In this document: piece by piece, positions 60,778 to 64,000 of the stretch
Numbering within the stretch: position 1 is the first letter of the stretch
Layout: each line of letters opens with the position of its first letter
NCBI GenBank assembly: GCA_900314975.1
Contig: OMXI01000003.1
Coordinates: 40,665-104,664, forward strand
Direction of reading: 5' to 3'
From: an uncultured Eubacteriales bacterium
Lineage (GTDB): Bacteria > Bacillota > Clostridia > Oscillospirales > Ruminococcaceae
DNA: 64,000 nucleotides
Position numbers and translations under genes: made by a program
The notes under the pieces: model-generated
What the model was told of the DNA's origin: nothing
Databases searched by the model: none
What the model saw: only the letters and a program-made list of their open reading frames with translations

Positions 60778-62445
60778 TTATTGATTTTTGCATATCTCAA
60801 ATGCGTCATCAAAGCTCATCGGCTTGGCAAGCAGGAAGCCCTGAATAACGTCACATTCGTACTGCTTGAGCTTTACAAGCTGCTTTTGTGTTTCCACACC
60901 CTCTGCGACTATCCTGCAGCCGAGCAGGTGTCCCATGGAGATTATCGCCTGTACGAACTCGTCATTGCCGTTTTCCTCGTCAAGTGTGTCAATAAACGAC
61001 TTGTCGATTTTCAGCACATCGATCGGCAGCTTGTGCAGGTAGCTGAGCGATGCATAGCCTGTACCGAAATCGTCAAGGGCGATATTCACACCCATAGCTT
61101 TAAGTGCAGAAAGCACTTCCTTTGCGACCTCTGTCGAGGATATGAACAGGTTCTCCGTTACCTCGACAACAAGGTTCTTCGCAGGGAAGCCTGTTTCCGC
61201 GAGCGCTCTCTTGACAGTCCTCAAAAAGTCGCTGCTGAGCAGAAAGGCAACCGAGACATTGACCGAGACCTTTATATCGGGGTTCAGATCGACCGCGGGT
61301 TTCATCTTCTTCATTGAGTTTTCCATTACCCACTTGTCGATATAGCTTATGTAGTTCAGCTTTTCGGCGATACGGATATACTCGTACGGGCGGATAAGCT
61401 CGTCATTCTCGCCCTTGAATCTGATAAGCGTTTCGTAGCCCGAAAGCTTGTTTGAGTTTGCATAGTAAAGCGGCTGATAGACGACCTGGAAGCGCTGGGA
61501 ATTGACGGCGTTCTTTACAAAGTTCTCGCCCTCAACGTCTGCGTTCATCATCTCCATCTGCTTTTGGTTGAAAAGGCAGATCTGGTGCTTGCCCTCACTT
61601 TTGGCGTTGTACATAGCGGTATCGGCATAACGCAGCAGTATCGACGAATCGGTCGAGTTATCAGGGAAAAACGAAACACCGATACTTGCGGTGATATAAA
61701 AATCCTTGCCGTTGATAAGGAACTTTTCCTTGAGCGTGTACTGGTATCTTTCGACCAGCGCTTTGACATCAGACGATTCTTTATAGCCGCTGATGATAAG
61801 AGCAAACTCGTCACCGCCGAGCCTTGCAAGGAAATGCTTTTCACCGAGTATGCTGTTCCAGCGGCGGGCTATCTCGATAAGCACATGGTTGCCGTAGTCG
61901 TGACCCATCGTATCGTTGATGTTCTTGAAGTTGTCGATATCTATAAACGCGATGGCAAACTTTTCACCGCACTCAATATACTCTTTAATTGCCTGGTTGA
62001 ACGCACGGCGGTTCGGCAGGCTCGTCAGCGAGTCAGAATGCGCCATTTTATCAAGCTCTTCCTCATTAGTGCGCAGCTTTTCAAGCACCCTGTGCAAAAG
62101 CAGCACCATAAAGAAGTTTACAAATACGATACACAGTCCCGGGAGGGCGCTGCCAACTTTTTTGAAAACAATTACCAGCAGCATCCATGACAGGTTTACG
62201 GCAAGTATCATCCGTGCTACTTTGAAACCTGTTCTGCCTGCCAGAAGCACAAGTACCATGTTTATTACCACTTGCATCAGCGAAAAAATACCGCATATAG
62301 TCTGTGAAGGGATAATCATCGAGCCTAACACGATAGGTTCCTGCCGCGAGGTGAAGATTTTCATACACACCTGCATGAGCAGGTACATTATACAGCATAT
62401 AACAATTATGGCAGCAGTGACTTTTTTACTGCGCTGTTTACCCAT
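60778..62445 (-). CDS. Membrane GGDEF-EAL protein for c-di-GMP metabolism
   Basis: From the ATG at 62445, after AAGGAGGG, it has 555 residues: four to five membrane segments, a GGDEF domain with intact FIDIDNFKNIND and ARLGGDEF, and an EAL domain with ETLIRF in place of EALLR, LVVEVTEN, DDFGTGYASLSYL, KIDKSF and EGVET. Both halves look active, so it could make or break c-di-GMP. The longer open frame adds residues with no ribosome binding site. It contrasts with the degenerate GGDEF at 7891-9489. Confidence 0.9.
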   Translation of the reverse strand: MGKQRSKKVTAAIIVICCIMYLLMQVCMKIFTSRQEPIVLGSMIIPSQTICGIFSLMQVVINMVLVLLAGRTGFKVARMILAVNLSWMLLVIVFKKVGSALPGLCIVFVNFFMVLLLHRVLEKLRTNEEELDKMAHSDSLTSLPNRRAFNQAIKEYIECGEKFAIAFIDIDNFKNINDTMGHDYGNHVLIEIARRWNSILGEKHFLARLGGDEFALIISGYKESSDVKALVERYQYTLKEKFLINGKDFYITASIGVSFFPDNSTDSSILLRYADTAMYNAKSEGKHQICLFNQKQMEMMNADVEGENFVKNAVNSQRFQVVYQPLYYANSNKLSGYETLIRFKGENDELIRPYEYIRIAEKLNYISYIDKWVMENSMKKMKPAVDLNPDIKVSVNVSVAFLLSSDFLRTVKRALAETGFPAKNLVVEVTENLFISSTEVAKEVLSALKAMGVNIALDDFGTGYASLSYLHKLPIDVLKIDKSFIDTLDEENGNDEFVQAIISMGHLLGCRIVAEGVETQKQLVKLKQYECDVIQGFLLAKPMSFDDAFEICKNQ

Positions 62446-62479
62446 ACGCACCCTCCTTACAGAATTTTTCATCATACTG

Positions 62480-62508
62480 ATTATATCACATAAACAAGCT
62501 GATTTCAA
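62480..62508 (-). promoter_or_regulatory. Promoter for the GGDEF-EAL gene
   Basis: TTGAAA (62503-62508), 17 bases, TATAAT (62480-62485) in minus-strand sense. Confidence 0.75.
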
Positions 62509-62518
62509 GCGTTTTTGA

Positions 62519-62547
62519 TTGACACACAATAATTTGTATGCTATAAT
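62519..62547 (+). promoter_or_regulatory. Perfect SigA promoter for the DUF3783/EamA pair
   Basis: TTGACA (62519-62524), 17 bases, TATAAT (62542-62547); divergent from the GGDEF-EAL promoter. Confidence 0.85.
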
Positions 62548-62630
62548 CAACAAGTAAGCGTTTTGGGCGATATGTCGAAAAACGCCGATTTAAAGGGATT
62601 TGCGAGAAAGGGAGTTTAGCTTTCACAATT

Positions 62631-63029
62631 ATGAAATCAATAATAAAAACAAAATTTGAAAAGATGTTACTTACAGTTAATATAAGTGAAGATAAAAATG
62701 CGAAACTGCGCGATATAATGAAAGTACACGGCGGCGATATAAAGCCTGTCGGTGCAGACTGCGGCGGGCAGCAGCTGGGATATCTGCTCGGGTTTTCTGG
62801 GTTTGCCCACAGCGACAGTAAGCAGGAGGTTACGCAGGAATGCATCATCTTTTCGGGTGTCGACGGCAAGGAGCTTAACGCGATACTCAAGCAAATGCGC
62901 GAAAAAGATGCGGCAGTCGAGCTTAAAGCGGTATGCACCGCATACAATCAGCGCTGGACACTTACGCAGCTTGCAGACGAGCTTGAAAAGGAACACAAGG
63001 CAATGACCGGGGGCGGTAAGGTTGAATAA
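62631..63029 (+). CDS. DUF3783-like protein
   Basis: This 132-residue protein resembles DUF3783 proteins, which occur in many Firmicutes without known function. The conserved part may begin at the second Met (62664, MLLTVNISED); neither ATG has a well-spaced ribosome binding site (a GGGAG lies about 18 bases before the first), so the start is uncertain. It overlaps the next gene by 8 bases. Confidence 0.7.
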   Translation: MKSIIKTKFEKMLLTVNISEDKNAKLRDIMKVHGGDIKPVGADCGGQQLGYLLGFSGFAHSDSKQEVTQECIIFSGVDGKELNAILKQMREKDAAVELKAVCTAYNQRWTLTQLADELEKEHKAMTGGGKVE

Positions 63030-63903
63030 GAGAAACAAGGCGATACTGCTGATAATTCTGTCGGCGTTCAGCTTTGCATTTATGTTTGCGTTTGTACGGC
63101 TTTCGGGCGACCTGCCGACGATGCAGAAGGTATTTTTCAGAAACTTTGTGGCGTTGTTTTTTGCGCTGGGTGTGATGAAGAAAAAGCACATACGGTTCGG
63201 GTGCAAGACGAAGATGAACTCGTTTGTGCTGTTTATAAGGGCATTGGGCGGCTCACTTGGAATGATTGGCAATTTTTACGCCATTGATGTGCTGGTGCTT
63301 TCGGACGCATCTATCCTTAACAAGATGTCGCCGTTTTTCTGCGTACTGTTCTCTTTCATTTTCCTGCGTGAAAAGCTGAAGCTGTTCAACATACTGACTA
63401 TCGCAGGTGCGTTCGCGGGTGCGCTTTTTGTTATCAAGCCGACCTTTGCAAATGCCGATTTGTTCGCGTCGGTCGTAGGTTTCCTTGGCGGTATGAGTGC
63501 GGGGCTTGCCTACACCTGCGTAAGATACCTCGGTCAGCACGGCGAAAAGGGACCGATGATAGTCGCGTACTTTTCGCTTTTCTCCTGCCTTATCACTCTG
63601 CCGTGGCTTATTTTTGATTTTCACCCGATGTCGTGGTGGCAGGTGCTTTGCCTGCTCGGTGCAGGTCTTGGCGCGGCGGGTGGACAGTTCTCCATTACGG
63701 CGGCATACTCTAACGCGCCAGCGCGGGAGATTTCGATTTTCGACTACACGCAGATAATATTTACCGCGACGCTGGGCTTTATGATGTTCGGGGACAAGCC
63801 TGACTTATGGAGTTTGCTTGGGTACATAATAATCATATCAATGGCGCTGATAGTTTTTATGTACAGCAACAAAAAGAATCACGAGCAAGCAAAGGAAACA
63901 TAA
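63022..63903 (+). CDS. EamA-family (DMT) transporter
   Basis: This 293-residue protein has ten membrane segments in two EamA repeats. It starts with TTG inside the end of the DUF3783 gene, after GGTAAGG. It is distinct from the EamA protein at 59752. Substrate unknown. Confidence 0.85.
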   Translation: MNKRNKAILLIILSAFSFAFMFAFVRLSGDLPTMQKVFFRNFVALFFALGVMKKKHIRFGCKTKMNSFVLFIRALGGSLGMIGNFYAIDVLVLSDASILNKMSPFFCVLFSFIFLREKLKLFNILTIAGAFAGALFVIKPTFANADLFASVVGFLGGMSAGLAYTCVRYLGQHGEKGPMIVAYFSLFSCLITLPWLIFDFHPMSWWQVLCLLGAGLGAAGGQFSITAAYSNAPAREISIFDYTQIIFTATLGFMMFGDKPDLWSLLGYIIIISMALIVFMYSNKKNHEQAKET

Positions 63904-63943
63904 ATCAGAATTTGCCGCGGCACGTTTGGTGAATAATCGGGCT

Positions 63944-63966
63944 GGAACTCTTTTGAGAAGAGTTCC
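63944..63966. repeat. Hairpin with C-rich tail at the window end
   Basis: GGAACTCTT/AAGAGTTCC with a short loop, followed by CCCCGTACCCCCC. It looks like an intergenic repeat or terminator of the EamA gene; the window ends too soon to tell. Confidence 0.5.
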
Positions 63967-64000
63967 CCCCGTACCCCCCTCAGAAACCTTTTAATGATTT

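Overview
The window looks like a chromosomal segment of a low-to-mid GC, anaerobic, spore-forming clostridium, most likely a Ruminococcus-like member of the Oscillospiraceae. The pointers are a cotJABC spore-coat operon, PPi-type phosphofructokinase, lactate and butanol-type dehydrogenases, threonine-rich linkers on exported proteins, a cohesin-like exported protein, the darA-holB-ricT gene order, consensus SigA promoters (TTGACA-N17-TATAAT) and strong AGGAGG ribosome binding sites. The genus is an inference; there is no rRNA here to fix it. I see no tRNA, rRNA, insertion sequence, prophage or CRISPR array.

Region 1 (1-10.6 kb) is the most unusual part. A plus-strand run encodes an atypical protein kinase (cut by the window edge), a TerY-type VWA protein, a PP2C phosphatase and a deaminase-fold protein with a glutamine/methionine-rich tail. 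Minus-strand units converge on it: a two-TM protein, an [FeFe]-hydrogenase-like iron-sulfur protein with altered H-cluster residues, a DivIVA-like coiled-coil protein, a membrane dCache protein with a degenerate GGDEF domain, and a second paralogous deaminase-fold protein. I read this as one signalling locus: a TerY-P triad joined to a redox or H2 sensor and two deaminase-fold effectors. I do not know this combination as a described system.

Region 2 (10.6-25.9 kb) is mainly housekeeping and transport: a cytidylate-kinase-like protein, a complete Liv-type branched-chain amino-acid ABC transporter, cotJABC, a Cof-type HAD phosphatase, PPi-PFK, an SH3 membrane protein, a PII-like protein with prmA, a VTT membrane protein, a cohesin-like exported protein and cyclophilin with two unknown proteins. 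Region 3 (25.9-38.2 kb) has a tail-anchored protein with a J-like N-terminus, butanol dehydrogenase and SDR genes, a mixed operon of glycosyltransferase, wecB-like epimerase, lactate dehydrogenase and two unknowns, a PrsA-like foldase, and a tandem pair of exported membrane-anchored paralogs.

Region 4 (38.2-48 kb) has smpB and ssrA (tmRNA), the latter flanked on both sides by heptanucleotide-repeat hairpins, then a DNA glycosylase, an orphan MazF-like toxin, a C39-like lipoprotein, and the yaaO-darA-holB-ricT cluster with a SigA-type promoter, followed by UPF0291 and WYL regulator genes. Region 5 (48-64 kb) has a MacB-like ABC fusion with a methionine-rich external domain, an aquaporin, the rlmD-MoxR-DUF58-transglutaminase operon, a CapA-like lipoprotein, two EamA transporters, a full GGDEF-EAL protein and a DUF3783 protein. 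Both c-di-GMP (GGDEF/EAL) and c-di-AMP (DarA) signalling are represented. Positions of promoters, hairpins and motifs were read by eye; no database search was run.
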